From assembly GCF_022179805.1 (NCBI RefSeq), contig NZ_BPUO01000009.1, positions 229,881-293,880 of the forward strand: a stretch of 64,000 nt of DNA, in the 5' to 3' direction. Position 1 is the first letter of the stretch; every line of letters begins with the position of its first letter. This DNA is from Cupriavidus pauculus (GTDB lineage: Bacteria > Pseudomonadota > Gammaproteobacteria > Burkholderiales > Burkholderiaceae). The notes under the pieces are model-generated. The model searched no databases. It worked only from the letters and a program-made list of their open reading frames with translations, and was not told the DNA's origin. Both the position numbers and the translations under genes were made by a program. Shown piece after piece: positions 42,033-51,294 of this stretch.

Positions 42033-43988
42033 CTATGGCGTAAAGCGTTCGACGATTGCGACATCGGTACTGCCAACGGAGCCGCCGAGCATGAGCACGC
42101 TGCCATCGGCAAGGACCACGGCCTGTGCCGCGGCGCGGCCGGCGGCCATCGGCGCGCCGGCGATCCACGTGTTCGTGGCCGGGTCGTAGATCTCGGTCGA
42201 GGTCGTGCGCACGCCACCGCTGCTGACCAGGGTGCCACCCGACACGAGCACTCGGCCATCGGCAAGCCGTGTGACGGTCGGGATCGAACGTGCCGAGATC
42301 ATGCTGCTGGCCGTCCACGTCAGCGTGGTGGGATCGTAGCGATACGCGCGCGGAGCGGCAGCGCTTGTGGCATCGCCGAGGACGAGGACCGATCCATCGG
42401 CCAGTGTCGTGCCCATGGTCACGTTGCCGAATACGACGGGTGCGGGGGAGACGGACGTGCCGCTGTCGTCGATGGCGACAATCTCGGTGGTGCCGAGCAG
42501 GCCGCCGTTGCCGATGCCGCCCGCCAGCAGGACGTTGCCATCGGGCAGCCGCGCCGCGGCGTGCTGCGCGCGCGGGCTGGCCAGCGTGGTGGTCATCGTC
42601 GTCCAGGCGTTGGTGACCGGGTCGTAGACGTCCATGCTGGCCAGGTTCGTGACGAAGCCGCCGAGCTGGTTGAAGCCACCCGCGACGAGTACCTTGCCGT
42701 TGGCGAGCAGCGTGGACGACTGGTTCTGGCGCGCGTCACTCATGAGGCCCGCGGGACTCCACGTGCCCGTGGCGGGGTCGTAGATCTCCGCGGAGTCGGT
42801 TTCTATTTGCGAGAACACCTGGCCGCCCGAAATGAGCACGCGGCCATCCTGCAGCAGCGTTGCTGTATGGCTGCTGCGGGGCACGAACATCGTGCCAGTC
42901 GGCGCCCAGGTGTCGGTGGCCGGGTTGTACAGCCATGCGCTGTCGGTCGAGCCGCCGCCGGTGAAGCCGCCCGCGACGAGCACGAGCCCGTTATTGAGGC
43001 GTGTGGCCGTGAAGTAGTGCACCGGGAGTGGCATCGTTGCGGCTGCCGTACTCCAGCTGCCGCGCGACGTGATGGTGATCTGTACCTGCGCCTGCGCGCT
43101 GCCGGCCGTATTGCTGCCGGTAATCGTGTACGTGATGGCCGACTGGCCGGCCGTGGGCGTGCCGCTGATCACGCCGGTATTGGCGTTGAGGCTCAGCCCC
43201 GCGGGCAGCACAGGGGAGACCGTGAAGCTGGTGATCGCGCCACCCGTCGCCACGGGCGCGTTCGGCGTGATCGGCGTGGTGGTGAAGTAGATCGGGCTTG
43301 CCGTCGTGTAGGACAGGTTGGCGGGCGCGACCACGGCGGCGATCACCGTGATTTGCAGCGTGGCAGCGGTCGATCCGGTCACGTTGGTGCCGGTCACTGT
43401 GTACGTCGCGGCGGCCGTTGTGGCGGTGGGCGTGCCGCTGATGATGCCGGTCTGCGCGTCGAGCGAGAGGCCCGCCGGCAGCGCGGGCGCAATGCTGTAC
43501 GCCGTGATGGGGCCGCCGCCGCTGGTCGGCGTGTTGGCCGCAATGGCCTGGCCGGCGGCGTACGTGACTGTGGCTTCGCGGTAGCTCAACGATACCGGTG
43601 CAGCCGCCACGCTGCGCACTTCGATCTGTACGCGCGCGGTGGCGCTGCCGGCCGCATTCTCTGCCGTGACCGTGTAGACGGCCGAAGCGCTTTCCGATGC
43701 GGGCGTGCCCGTGATGACTCCGCTGGCGCCGTCTAGCGAGAGACCTACCGGCAGGGCCGGGGTAACCGTGTAGCGTTCGATGGCGCCGCCGCTGGCAGTA
43801 GGACGATTTGGCACGATCGGACTGCCAACCGGATAGACGGCCGATGTCATGCCGTACGCCAGACCGGCCGGCGGATCCAGCGATGACTCGTCGGCCACGC
43901 ATGCCGAGAGCAGGCACGTGAACAGCAGGAGCAACCAGATGATGACTCGCCGTGGCGATGGCGCGTGGGACGACACGTGTGCCCGCAT
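42033..43988 (-). CDS. Lipoprotein with three Ig-like (He_PIG) repeats and a kelch propeller
   Basis: This is a 651-aa protein (ATG at 43988; earlier in-frame ATGs precede a less plausible leader). It has an N-terminal signal with lipobox LLSAC. Residues ~35-290 contain three ~86-residue immunoglobulin-like repeats, each with L-Y-x-T ... PALPAGLSLD/GVITGTP and AxYTVTxxNxAGS. Residues ~300-650 contain six kelch-type blades (LVAGGF, VLISGGQ, VLVAGGFN, VLLAGGIG, VLVSGGT, LMLGGS) with DPATxTW motifs. It is probably an outer-membrane or surface protein for carbohydrate or protein binding. It stands alone. Confidence 0.85.
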   Translation of the reverse strand: MRAHVSSHAPSPRRVIIWLLLLFTCLLSACVADESSLDPPAGLAYGMTSAVYPVGSPIVPNRPTASGGAIERYTVTPALPVGLSLDGASGVITGTPASESASAVYTVTAENAAGSATARVQIEVRSVAAAPVSLSYREATVTYAAGQAIAANTPTSGGGPITAYSIAPALPAGLSLDAQTGIISGTPTATTAAATYTVTGTNVTGSTAATLQITVIAAVVAPANLSYTTASPIYFTTTPITPNAPVATGGAITSFTVSPVLPAGLSLNANTGVISGTPTAGQSAITYTITGSNTAGSAQAQVQITITSRGSWSTAAATMPLPVHYFTATRLNNGLVLVAGGFTGGGSTDSAWLYNPATDTWAPTGTMFVPRSSHTATLLQDGRVLISGGQVFSQIETDSAEIYDPATGTWSPAGLMSDARQNQSSTLLANGKVLVAGGFNQLGGFVTNLASMDVYDPVTNAWTTMTTTLASPRAQHAAARLPDGNVLLAGGIGNGGLLGTTEIVAIDDSGTSVSPAPVVFGNVTMGTTLADGSVLVLGDATSAAAPRAYRYDPTTLTWTASSMISARSIPTVTRLADGRVLVSGGTLVSSGGVRTTSTEIYDPATNTWIAGAPMAAGRAAAQAVVLADGSVLMLGGSVGSTDVAIVERFTP

Positions 43989-44195
43989 GGTGGAAAACAG
44001 CGGTGCGAACCCGTGTGTATCGACGTCAGAGCAATAGAGCATGAACCCAACCCGTATCAAGAAAGGAGCACCGTCCGGCAGACTGGGCGAGAACGGCGGC
44101 GCCTGGACCTGGCGCGCGTGTGCGACTTTAGCAGAGGGACCCGAACTTCCGCGTCCCCCAATCAGGGGACACTAAAGTCGTTGAATTTAGTGCTT

Positions 44196-44226
44196 GACCG
44201 ATAGTAATGCGAAAGAACTATCGGTC
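44196..44226. repeat. Perfect 10-bp hairpin GACCGATAGT / ACTATCGGTC
   Basis: GACCGATAGT (44196-44205) and ACTATCGGTC (44217-44226) are exact reverse complements around an 11-nt spacer. There is no T-run, so it is more likely an operator or structured RNA element than a terminator. Confidence 0.55.
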
Positions 44227-44329
44227 TGATTTGCCGATGCGCACGTCCATCCCCCTGCGAGTGAAGATGGATCGGCCAAGGCGGATTGTGGGGCTCTTCA
44301 TCGCCATCTGATAGGCTTCATTTTTTTGA

Positions 44330-44470
44330 GATCTGAGTTCGGAGACTCTCAGCATGTATCAGATAAACGCTGACACCACGCGCAGCACTGAGTCGATAGC
44401 CTTTGCTTCGGGATATTGACCCGTCCCGACACCCCCTGTAGCCCGCCAGTTCGCTGGCGGGCATTTTTTT
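44330..44470 (+). ncRNA. Candidate small RNA ending at the 44441 terminator
   Basis: The plus strand from ~44330 to the terminator has no ORF with a ribosome-binding site, contains short complementary segments (for example GAGTTCGGAGACTC), and ends at a textbook terminator. It is a proposal only; start and length are guesses. Confidence 0.3.
44441..44470 (+). terminator. Strong rho-independent terminator
   Basis: GCCCGCCAG-TTCG-CTGGCGGGC followed by ATTTTTTT is a perfect 9-bp GC-rich stem with a stable TTCG loop and U-run on the plus strand. No protein gene on this strand ends here, so it may terminate a small RNA starting around 44320-44350. Confidence 0.85.
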
Positions 44471-44691
44471 CTGAAGAATTGGCGATTGTTTCAGGATTCC
44501 AGGCAGCCAGGAGTGCGAGAAAATTCGTCCCTTCGATGGCTGCTTCTCTGGCCGTCTCGCCGCTCGATAGGTGCCATGCACTTGCCATTTGCGCATAACC
44601 ATGTGCGTGTTTGTTCGTTCCTTGTATAGGCGGTAGCCCCTAGAGTTGGTAGCTTGTCCCTATCCGACTCAAGAACCATTGGGCCTTAGCC

Positions 44692-46929
44692 ATGACCGCA
44701 TCCCAGTTATTTCATGCTGAATCTTCAGGAACCGACATCGCCAGTCGCCGCCATCAGGCCGTGGCACGGCTTGTGGCCGAGACGCGCCGGCTCCTCGGCA
44801 ACACCGACGTGACCGACAAATCCAAGCTTGAACCGGTGGCGAGTGCGCTGGAAGCGCTGGGTCAGCAACGGGAGTTATTCCCTGAGGCTCACTTTCCGGT
44901 GTCTGCCAGCAATCCCGCGCAGGTATACAGGCTGGCCGAGGACCTCGATGGCCGTTTCGCACTGTATGTCTCGGCCGGTCTCCCGGGCAAAGCGCAGCCG
45001 CCGCACGATCACACCACGTGGGCGATCATCGCCGGCGTCACCGGCCGTGAGCGAAACAACTTCTATGCGCGGGAGGCAACGGACAACCCGGCGCGCGACA
45101 AGCTGCGGGAAATCGAGGAATTCGATGTGGTGGCCGGCTCCTCGGTGACGCTGTTGCCCGACGACGTGCATACCATCGAACTGATTGGCGAGGAGAACGG
45201 GCTGCATCTGCATTTCTATGGCCTCGCACTGGATCGACTCGCTGGCCGCGTGGTCTTTGAGAGCAAGGCAGGTGGCAGCTATCGCCACTTCGGCCCGCCG
45301 CGCCGGCTGGCCGCGCCCGTGATCGGGGCTGAGGCGCTGAAGGCTGCGCTGGCCGATGGGCAGGAAATCGCGCTGCTCGACGTGCGCGAGACCGGTGTCC
45401 ATACGAAGGGCCATCCGTTGCTGGCGGCTTCCGCGCCATTGTGGCGGCTGGAACTGCTGATCGATCGGCTGGTACCGAGGCGCGATACGCGCATCGTCCT
45501 GCTCGACAGCGGCGACAATGCCGACGCGCTCGCGCACCAGGCCGCGGCAAAGCTGGTGCGGCTGGGCTGGGGCAATGTATCGGTGCTGGAGGGCGGCGTG
45601 ACGGCCTGGGTGGCAGCCGGCAACGAATTGTTCACCGGCAGCAACGTACCAAGCAAGGCCTTTGGCGAAATCATCGAACATCAAAAACACACGCCGTGGA
45701 TCGATGCCGATGAACAGCACCGCCGTATTGAAGAGGGCGAAGACATCGTCGTGGTGGATAGCCGCACCACAGAGGAGTTTGCCGATTTCAGCCTGCCGTT
45801 CGCGCATAGCTTGCCTGGTGCGGAACTGGTGTACCGGATTGGCGAATTGGCGCCGAATCCTGACACGCTCGTGGTGGTCAATTGCGCAGGCCGCACGCGC
45901 AGCATTGTGGGAGCTCAGACGTTGATCGATGCGGGCATCCCAAATCCGGTAGCATCGCTCAAGGACGGCACCATGGCCTGGCTTCTATCGGGCCGGACGC
46001 TGGCACAGGGGCGCGTAACGCCGCTGCCGGAGCCGACGGCTGCCGCGCTCGAAGGCGCCCGTTCCCGCGCCGAAGGTGTGGCCGCCCGGGCCGGTGTGCG
46101 CCGGATCGACGCCGCCGGCCTTGCGGCGTTGGACGCGGCATCGCAGACCCATACCCTGTACCGCTTCGACGTGCGCACGCGCGGCGAGTATGAATCGGGC
46201 CATCTGCCGGGCTGGCGCTGGGCACCTGGCGGTCAACTGGTGCAGGCTACCGACGAGTTTCTGGCTACCCGTCATGCCCGCATCGTGCTGGCAGATTTCG
46301 ACGGCGTGCGTGCGTTGACGACGGCCGCCTGGCTGGCGCAGCTTGGCGGGCACGAAGTGTTCGTCTACGCCCCTTCGGCCGATGCGGCTTTCGTGACCGG
46401 CCCAGAGCCTGTCCGTGTGCTGGCATCGCGTCCGGCCGCAGCGTCGGTGTCAACACAGCAGGCCGTGCAACGGCTGACCTCCGGCACGGCGAGGGTGTTC
46501 GACGTGGAGCGAAGGTCAGCCTTCGAGAAGCGTCACGCAGCGGGTGCGTACTTCGCCGTCCCCGACCGGCTCGAAGCACTGACCGCCGACGTTCCGGCCG
46601 AGCACGCCATTCTGATCACCTCTTCGGACGGCGTGCTCGCACGCGTGGTGGCCGCGGAGCTGGCAGCGCGAACGGGCCGCGATGTCCGCTACGTGACTGG
46701 CGGCACGCAGGCGTGGGCGGCTGCGGGTCTACCCGTGGATACGGGCGGCGAGCGGGTGCTGACCGGTGACGACGACTACTGGTTCAGCCCGTATCAGCAT
46801 GCCGACCTGGCACAGCGCAATGCCGGCTTCCAGGCTTACCTGGACTGGGAGGTCAATCTTGTGGAACAGCTCGGGCGCGAGGGCGATATCGGCTTCCGAT
46901 TGATCGGGGCGGCCGAGACAGCAAGGTGA
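44692..46929 (+). CDS. Cupin (cysteine-dioxygenase-like) fused to four rhodanese domains
   Basis: This is a 745-aa protein. Residues ~60-200 form a cysteine-dioxygenase-like cupin with metal ligands in PPHDHTTWAII (H105, H107) and LHLHFYG. Four rhodanese modules follow (~215-315, 325-440, 455-570, 580-710), each starting with a D-V/S-R motif. Only the second keeps a catalytic Cys (C398 in VVNCAGRTRS); the others have Asp or Ser at that place (LLDSGDN, LADFDGV, ITSSDGV). It likely oxidises or senses a thiol and carries persulfide sulfur. It converges on the cysteine-lyase/transporter operon, separated by a palindromic terminator. Confidence 0.85.
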   Translation: MTASQLFHAESSGTDIASRRHQAVARLVAETRRLLGNTDVTDKSKLEPVASALEALGQQRELFPEAHFPVSASNPAQVYRLAEDLDGRFALYVSAGLPGKAQPPHDHTTWAIIAGVTGRERNNFYAREATDNPARDKLREIEEFDVVAGSSVTLLPDDVHTIELIGEENGLHLHFYGLALDRLAGRVVFESKAGGSYRHFGPPRRLAAPVIGAEALKAALADGQEIALLDVRETGVHTKGHPLLAASAPLWRLELLIDRLVPRRDTRIVLLDSGDNADALAHQAAAKLVRLGWGNVSVLEGGVTAWVAAGNELFTGSNVPSKAFGEIIEHQKHTPWIDADEQHRRIEEGEDIVVVDSRTTEEFADFSLPFAHSLPGAELVYRIGELAPNPDTLVVVNCAGRTRSIVGAQTLIDAGIPNPVASLKDGTMAWLLSGRTLAQGRVTPLPEPTAAALEGARSRAEGVAARAGVRRIDAAGLAALDAASQTHTLYRFDVRTRGEYESGHLPGWRWAPGGQLVQATDEFLATRHARIVLADFDGVRALTTAAWLAQLGGHEVFVYAPSADAAFVTGPEPVRVLASRPAAASVSTQQAVQRLTSGTARVFDVERRSAFEKRHAAGAYFAVPDRLEALTADVPAEHAILITSSDGVLARVVAAELAARTGRDVRYVTGGTQAWAAAGLPVDTGGERVLTGDDDYWFSPYQHADLAQRNAGFQAYLDWEVNLVEQLGREGDIGFRLIGAAETAR

Positions 46930-46948
46930 GGCGGACAGCAAGTACATC

Positions 46949-46987
46949 TGAATGACACAAGGGGGCAATGCCCCCTTGTGTCATTCA
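46949..46987. terminator. Perfect 19-bp palindrome, bidirectional terminator
   Basis: TGAATGACACAAGGGGGCA and its exact reverse complement (46969-46987) flank a single A. It lies between two convergent genes, and the stop codon of the minus-strand gene (46981-46983) lies inside the right arm. There is no long T-run, but the stem is very stable. Confidence 0.75.
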
Positions 46988-48408
46988 GCGCGCCAGATGG
47001 CGTGTTCGTACAGGTCTGGGCCGAAGTCAGGTGACACGTCAGCGAGTGCGCGTGCCTGGTGCAGTTCCAGGTCGGTGTGAAACAGGTCGTGGCTGACGCG
47101 CGACACGATCCGGGGGATGTCCCGCCGCATGCTCGGGATATCGCCCAGTGGAACGCCAGTGCTGGCGTATCCAGCCGGATTGAACACGTGGATCGCACCG
47201 AGCCAGGGCGCGGCCCCCCTGTGCTTCCCGGTGTATTCGAGGCCGGACCCAAGATACGGGGAAGCGCCAAGCGCGTCATCGCGCTCGCCCGGTAGCGGCT
47301 CATACCGATCGCGCCAGCGAGCAATCAATGGTGCGATGCTGGCCAGTTCGGCGCGATCGGCAGGGTCGGTGGTGTATCCCGTGCCGGCGATCACGAAGCC
47401 GAACGCAAACGTGCGGTCCGCCACATGGGCTTCGACGCTGCCGTCGCGCAGTGTGGCAGCCTGCCACGGCGAGGATAGATGGAGATGGAAGTTCGCATGG
47501 GCGGTTGCGCGCTTGACGGCATCGGCCGGAGGCGTCGAGCCGGCGCGGCGGTAGCGTACCGCGTGCTGCCAACGCTGCGCATCGGACAGGCTGGCGTAGT
47601 TCTCGAAGAAGCCGGAATACATGCGCGGCTTGGCCACGGCCCGAGCCGCAATGTGATCGCGCCGCGAGAACAACCGCACCGATTGCGCGCCAGCTTCCAG
47701 CGCCACGGCCGCCGCATCGAACGCCGAAGCGGCGGCGCCGATCACCGCCACGGTCTTGCCGCGCAACGCCGCAAAGTCGATGGCATCGGCCGTATGCGCG
47801 GCGAGCCCCGCCTGCACCGCTGCCTGCAGGTAGGCCGGCACGAATGGCGCACCGTTGCCGGCTACGCCGCTGGCCAGGATCAGCTTGCGCGTCGTTTCGA
47901 AGTGCCTCACACCGCCGACTTCGAGCGTTAACCGCAGGGCTAGTACGCCGGCGTCCTCCCACGGTGCGATGTCGACGAGCCGGGTGCCGTGGCGAACCTC
48001 GATATGGAGGAAGTCGCGGAACCACGCGATATAGGCGGCCCAGTCGGCGCGCGGAATGCGGTCGAGAGCTGCGAAGGCATCCTGGCCGTGGCGGGCTTCG
48101 AACCATTGCTGGAAGCCCAGCGCGGTAATGCCGAGTTCCGGTCCTACCAGCGATTTGAGCGTGCGCAGCTTGTGCATGCGTGCGCGGGTCAGCCAGACGC
48201 CGGCGCCGGAAGGGTCTTCTGCGGCGTCAATCACGGAAACGCCGCCGATGCCCGCCCGCCGCAGTGCGTGGGCGATGGCAGTGCCGCCCTGGCCGCCGCC
48301 GACGATAACGACGTTATGGTCGATGCCGTTGCGCTGGGGCACCCAGTTGTCGGGAGCCGGGCCAAGTAGCCGGAGCGTGTCTCGCGCGAATTGGTCGATG
48401 TCGCTCAT
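46981..48408 (-). CDS. FAD/NAD(P)-dependent oxidoreductase
   Basis: This 475-aa protein has two dinucleotide-binding motifs: VVIVGGGQGGTAIAHAL near residue 33 for FAD and VAVIGAAASAFDAAAVALE near residue 220 for NAD(P)H. FAGTGYTTD-type VIAGTGYTTDPADR near residue 345 is typical of the flavin monooxygenase/ornithine-hydroxylase group. It probably oxidises a sulfur- or nitrogen-containing substrate. It is the last gene of the operon with cystathionine beta-lyase, 8 bp downstream of it. Confidence 0.8.
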   Translation of the reverse strand: MSDIDQFARDTLRLLGPAPDNWVPQRNGIDHNVVIVGGGQGGTAIAHALRRAGIGGVSVIDAAEDPSGAGVWLTRARMHKLRTLKSLVGPELGITALGFQQWFEARHGQDAFAALDRIPRADWAAYIAWFRDFLHIEVRHGTRLVDIAPWEDAGVLALRLTLEVGGVRHFETTRKLILASGVAGNGAPFVPAYLQAAVQAGLAAHTADAIDFAALRGKTVAVIGAAASAFDAAAVALEAGAQSVRLFSRRDHIAARAVAKPRMYSGFFENYASLSDAQRWQHAVRYRRAGSTPPADAVKRATAHANFHLHLSSPWQAATLRDGSVEAHVADRTFAFGFVIAGTGYTTDPADRAELASIAPLIARWRDRYEPLPGERDDALGASPYLGSGLEYTGKHRGAAPWLGAIHVFNPAGYASTGVPLGDIPSMRRDIPRIVSRVSHDLFHTDLELHQARALADVSPDFGPDLYEHAIWRAE

Positions 48409-48416
48409 AGTCAGTC

Positions 48417-49616
48417 TCAGGCGATGGTCCGTTGGAAGGCTTGCCGCAGATCCGCGATCAGGTCGTGTGGATCTTCCAGCCCGACATGCAGGCGAATGAC
48501 CGGCGCGTTGTTACCGTGTTCCAGCCAGCTTCGGGAGGCGTTGAGGCGCTCCGGAGGCGCCACCAGCGCCAGGCTCTCATAGCCGCCCCACGATGCACCG
48601 ATCGAAAACAGTCGCAGTGCGTCGACCAGCCGGTTGGCGGCGGCGTGGTCGCTGGTCCGCAGGGCAAACGACACCAGCCCGCTGGCGCCCGTGAAATCTC
48701 GCTTCCACAGCGTGTGACCGGGGTCGTCGGGCAGCGCGGGATAGAAGGTTCGGGACACCTGCGGCTGGTGCTGCAGCCATTGCCCCACCTCTGTCGCATT
48801 GCGCTGGTGCTGGGCTAGCCGTACGGGCAGCGTGCGGAGCCCGCGCAGCGCCAAATAGGCATCGTCGGCGCCAATGGTGAGGCCCAGCGCCTCATGCGTG
48901 GCGCCAATGCGCTCTGCCAGCGCCGCGCTGTCGACCACAACGGCGCCCTGCATCACATCGGAGTGGCCGGCGATGTACTTGGTGGCAGCCTGGATCGAGA
49001 TGTTGGCGCCGTGCCGTAGCGGCTGCAGAAACCAGCCGCCGCTCCACGTGTTGTCAATGGCGACGGGCACGCCTTTGGCGCGCGCGATGGCCGTCAGCGC
49101 GGGCAAGTCGAGGACATCGAACAGCAGGGAACCTGGCGATTCCAGATAGACGAGCCGTGTGTTGGTGCGAATCAGTTCATCGAGGTCGTCATGCGCGGGC
49201 GAGAAATACTCCACTTCCACGCCAAGCCGCTGCAACAGCGTCTGGTCGACCCGGCGAAGTGGAGCATAGACCGTGTCGGAAACCAGTGCGTGGTCGCCGG
49301 GGCCGAGCAGCGCCAGCAGCACCAGTGTGATTGCCGACAGCCCGGACGGCGCCAGGAAGGCACGATGCCCGCCTTCGAGCGTACACAGCGCATCTTCCAG
49401 CGCCTCATGGGTGTCGAGGCCGTGACGCCCATAGGTGGCGATCCGTTCGCCATGCGAGCGGCGGTGATGGCGGTCGGCCAGGGTCTCGACGTTTTCGAAG
49501 CGGACGGTGCTGGTGCGCACCACGGGCACGTTGACGGGGCCGGCGCCATCGCGCAGTCGTGGCGCACCGGCATGCAGCAGCCGCGTATGGATGCCGTCCG
49601 TGGGATTCTGGCTCAT
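48417..49616 (-). CDS. metC: Cystathionine beta-lyase (PLP Cys/Met-metabolism family)
   Basis: This 399-aa protein has the length and motifs of the Cys/Met-metabolism PLP enzymes: Tyr/Arg start motif (YGRHGLDTH), Gly-loop (APSGLSAITL), D188 (PVAIDNTWSGGW) and PLP lysine K213 (AATKYIAGHSDV). The NTWSGGWF and SDVMQGAVV segments fit the beta-lyase branch. It should release thiols, pyruvate and ammonia from cystathionine or S-alkyl-cysteines imported by the transporter encoded just upstream (12 bp gap). In this locus a catabolic role is more likely than methionine biosynthesis. Confidence 0.9.
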   Translation of the reverse strand: MSQNPTDGIHTRLLHAGAPRLRDGAGPVNVPVVRTSTVRFENVETLADRHHRRSHGERIATYGRHGLDTHEALEDALCTLEGGHRAFLAPSGLSAITLVLLALLGPGDHALVSDTVYAPLRRVDQTLLQRLGVEVEYFSPAHDDLDELIRTNTRLVYLESPGSLLFDVLDLPALTAIARAKGVPVAIDNTWSGGWFLQPLRHGANISIQAATKYIAGHSDVMQGAVVVDSAALAERIGATHEALGLTIGADDAYLALRGLRTLPVRLAQHQRNATEVGQWLQHQPQVSRTFYPALPDDPGHTLWKRDFTGASGLVSFALRTSDHAAANRLVDALRLFSIGASWGGYESLALVAPPERLNASRSWLEHGNNAPVIRLHVGLEDPHDLIADLRQAFQRTIA

Positions 49617-49628
49617 GGATGATCCTTG

Positions 49629-50495
49629 TCAGCCTTGGGTGGTTGCGGGTGCTGGAGCGAACGCGGCGTTGAATTCGGCGGGCAGGCGCGGAATGGCACC
49701 CAGCGCCCGGCGTAAGAAGGCTCGCGTGCGTTCGTGGCTGGGGTTGCCGAAGATCTGCTCGGGCGGCCCGTGCTCGACAATGCGGCCCGCTTCGGTGAAG
49801 TAGATGTGATCGCTGATCTCGGCGGCAAAGCGCATCTCGTGGGTGACCAGCACGCACGTCATCCCGTCTTCCACAAGTTCTCGGATCACGGTCAGGACTT
49901 CGCCGACGGTTTCGGGGTCAAGCGCCGACGTCACCTCGTCGAACAGGATCAACTCGGGCCGCATCGCCAGCGCCCGGGCAATCGCCACGCGTTGCTGCTG
50001 ACCGCCCGACAGTTCGCCCGGATACGCGTGTGCCTTGTCGGACAGCCGCACTTTGCCCAGCAGCGCATGCGCTTCCTGCTCGGCCTCGCGCCGGTTGCGG
50101 CCGATCACCCGGGTGGGGGCGATCACCAGGTTCTCCAGCACGGTCAGGTGCGGGAACAGGTTGTACTGCTGGAAGACAAAACCCACGCGCTTGCGCAGCG
50201 CAATCAGTTCGTCTTCGGTGCGGAGCGTTTCCACGGCGGTGTCGCCAACGCGGATCTGCCCCTGCTGCGCTCGCAGCAGACCGGTGATGCAGCGCAGGAT
50301 CGTGCTCTTGCCAGAGCCGGATGGGCCGATGATGGTCACGGCCTCGCCGCGCCGCACCTCGACATCGATACCATTGAGCACCGTGTTGTCGCCGAAGGTC
50401 AGGTGCACGTCGTGCAGTGCGACCAACGGCCTGGCAGGTGAGTCGGCGGACGCCTGCGTCTGGCGGTTGCGCAGAAAGGAATCAGTGGCGGTCAT
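49629..50495 (-). CDS. Amino-acid ABC transporter ATPase
   Basis: This 288-aa protein (ATG at 50495, not the longer frame) has Walker A GPSGSGKST, Q-loop FQQYNLFPHLTV, signature LSGGQQQRV, Walker B LILFDEVTSALD and H-loop VLVTHE. It is of the polar amino-acid uptake (GlnQ/TcyN) type and powers the two permeases encoded just upstream; its start overlaps the permease gene by 14 bp. Substrate inferred from context: cystine or S-substituted cysteines. Confidence 0.92.
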   Translation of the reverse strand: MTATDSFLRNRQTQASADSPARPLVALHDVHLTFGDNTVLNGIDVEVRRGEAVTIIGPSGSGKSTILRCITGLLRAQQGQIRVGDTAVETLRTEDELIALRKRVGFVFQQYNLFPHLTVLENLVIAPTRVIGRNRREAEQEAHALLGKVRLSDKAHAYPGELSGGQQQRVAIARALAMRPELILFDEVTSALDPETVGEVLTVIRELVEDGMTCVLVTHEMRFAAEISDHIYFTEAGRIVEHGPPEQIFGNPSHERTRAFLRRALGAIPRLPAEFNAAFAPAPATTQG

Positions 50496-51294
50496 GACGA
50501 CGCTCCAGTGCACGCGTGGCGCGCGCGATCGGATAGCAATAGGCAAAGAACAGGGCCAGCAGCGTGAAATAGACCAGGACCGTGAAATCGTTCCGGGCCA
50601 CGGTATTGCTGGCCACCTGGGCGGTATCGACCACATCGTGCACGCCCACCAGCGAGGCCAGCGACGTGCTCATGGTGATGCTGGCGTAGAGGTTCATCCA
50701 CGGCGGCAACATGCGCCGCAGGCACTGCGGGAGCACGATCAGCCGGAAAATCTGGCTGCGCCGGAACGCCAGCGACTGGGCTGCCTCCCACTGGGCGGCC
50801 GGAATCGACTGGATCGCGCCCCGGAAAATCTCGGCCACATTGGCACTGGCAGGCAGGGCAAGGCCCAGCACGACCTTGATCCAGTCGGGAAACGGCACTG
50901 TCCATTGGCCAATGTGAAGTTCGAACGGAAACACATAGGTGGTGAAGTACACCAGCACCAGAATGGGTGCGTTGCGGAACGCCTGTACCCACAGCCGTGC
51001 CAGGTGGCGTGTCCAGCGATGAGTGGACAGCGACAACGCGCCGATCAACAGGCCAGCCAACGTGCCGAGTGCCATTGCCAGGATGCTGATCTCGATATTG
51101 GCCCACATGCCGCGCAGCAGCGCGGGCGACCACGTCCACAGGTTTCGGAACGCAGCCGGGGTGCTGCCGGTGGCGATCCAGAAACCGACCACGGCCAGCG
51201 CGCACAGCGCGGCCAGCACCCAGGGGCTGGCAAGGGCGTGCCTGACGGGGTGAGGCGCGGTGCGCCAGGGCAGGGCAATCGGGTTACTGGCCAT
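50482..51294 (-). CDS. Amino-acid ABC transporter permease
   Basis: This 270-aa inner-membrane protein has five to six helices and the EAA loop (FRGAIQSIPAAQWEAAQSLA) that contacts the ATPase. It is of the HisM/TcyM type. It is encoded between the other permease (11-bp overlap) and the ATPase (14-bp overlap), so translation is coupled. Confidence 0.9.
   Translation of the reverse strand: MASNPIALPWRTAPHPVRHALASPWVLAALCALAVVGFWIATGSTPAAFRNLWTWSPALLRGMWANIEISILAMALGTLAGLLIGALSLSTHRWTRHLARLWVQAFRNAPILVLVYFTTYVFPFELHIGQWTVPFPDWIKVVLGLALPASANVAEIFRGAIQSIPAAQWEAAQSLAFRRSQIFRLIVLPQCLRRMLPPWMNLYASITMSTSLASLVGVHDVVDTAQVASNTVARNDFTVLVYFTLLALFFAYCYPIARATRALERRHDRH

Larger units (their letters stand above)
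43989..44691. other. Non-coding stretch with hairpins upstream of the cupin-rhodanese gene
   Basis: About 700 bp with no plausible gene. It holds a perfect 10-bp hairpin (44196-44226), a textbook terminator (44441-44470) and the promoter region of the next gene. The 120 bp before the terminator could encode a small RNA. Confidence 0.5.

Noticed and set aside
41997..43736. 579-aa plus-strand frame opposite the kelch lipoprotein
   Set aside because: Repetitive Arg/Gly/Ala composition produced by the antisense of repeat-rich coding DNA; the minus-strand protein has clear domains.
44330..44602. 94-aa and 79-aa minus-strand frames near 44.3-44.6 kb
   Set aside because: They run antisense through a perfect terminator and have no ribosome-binding site or domain.
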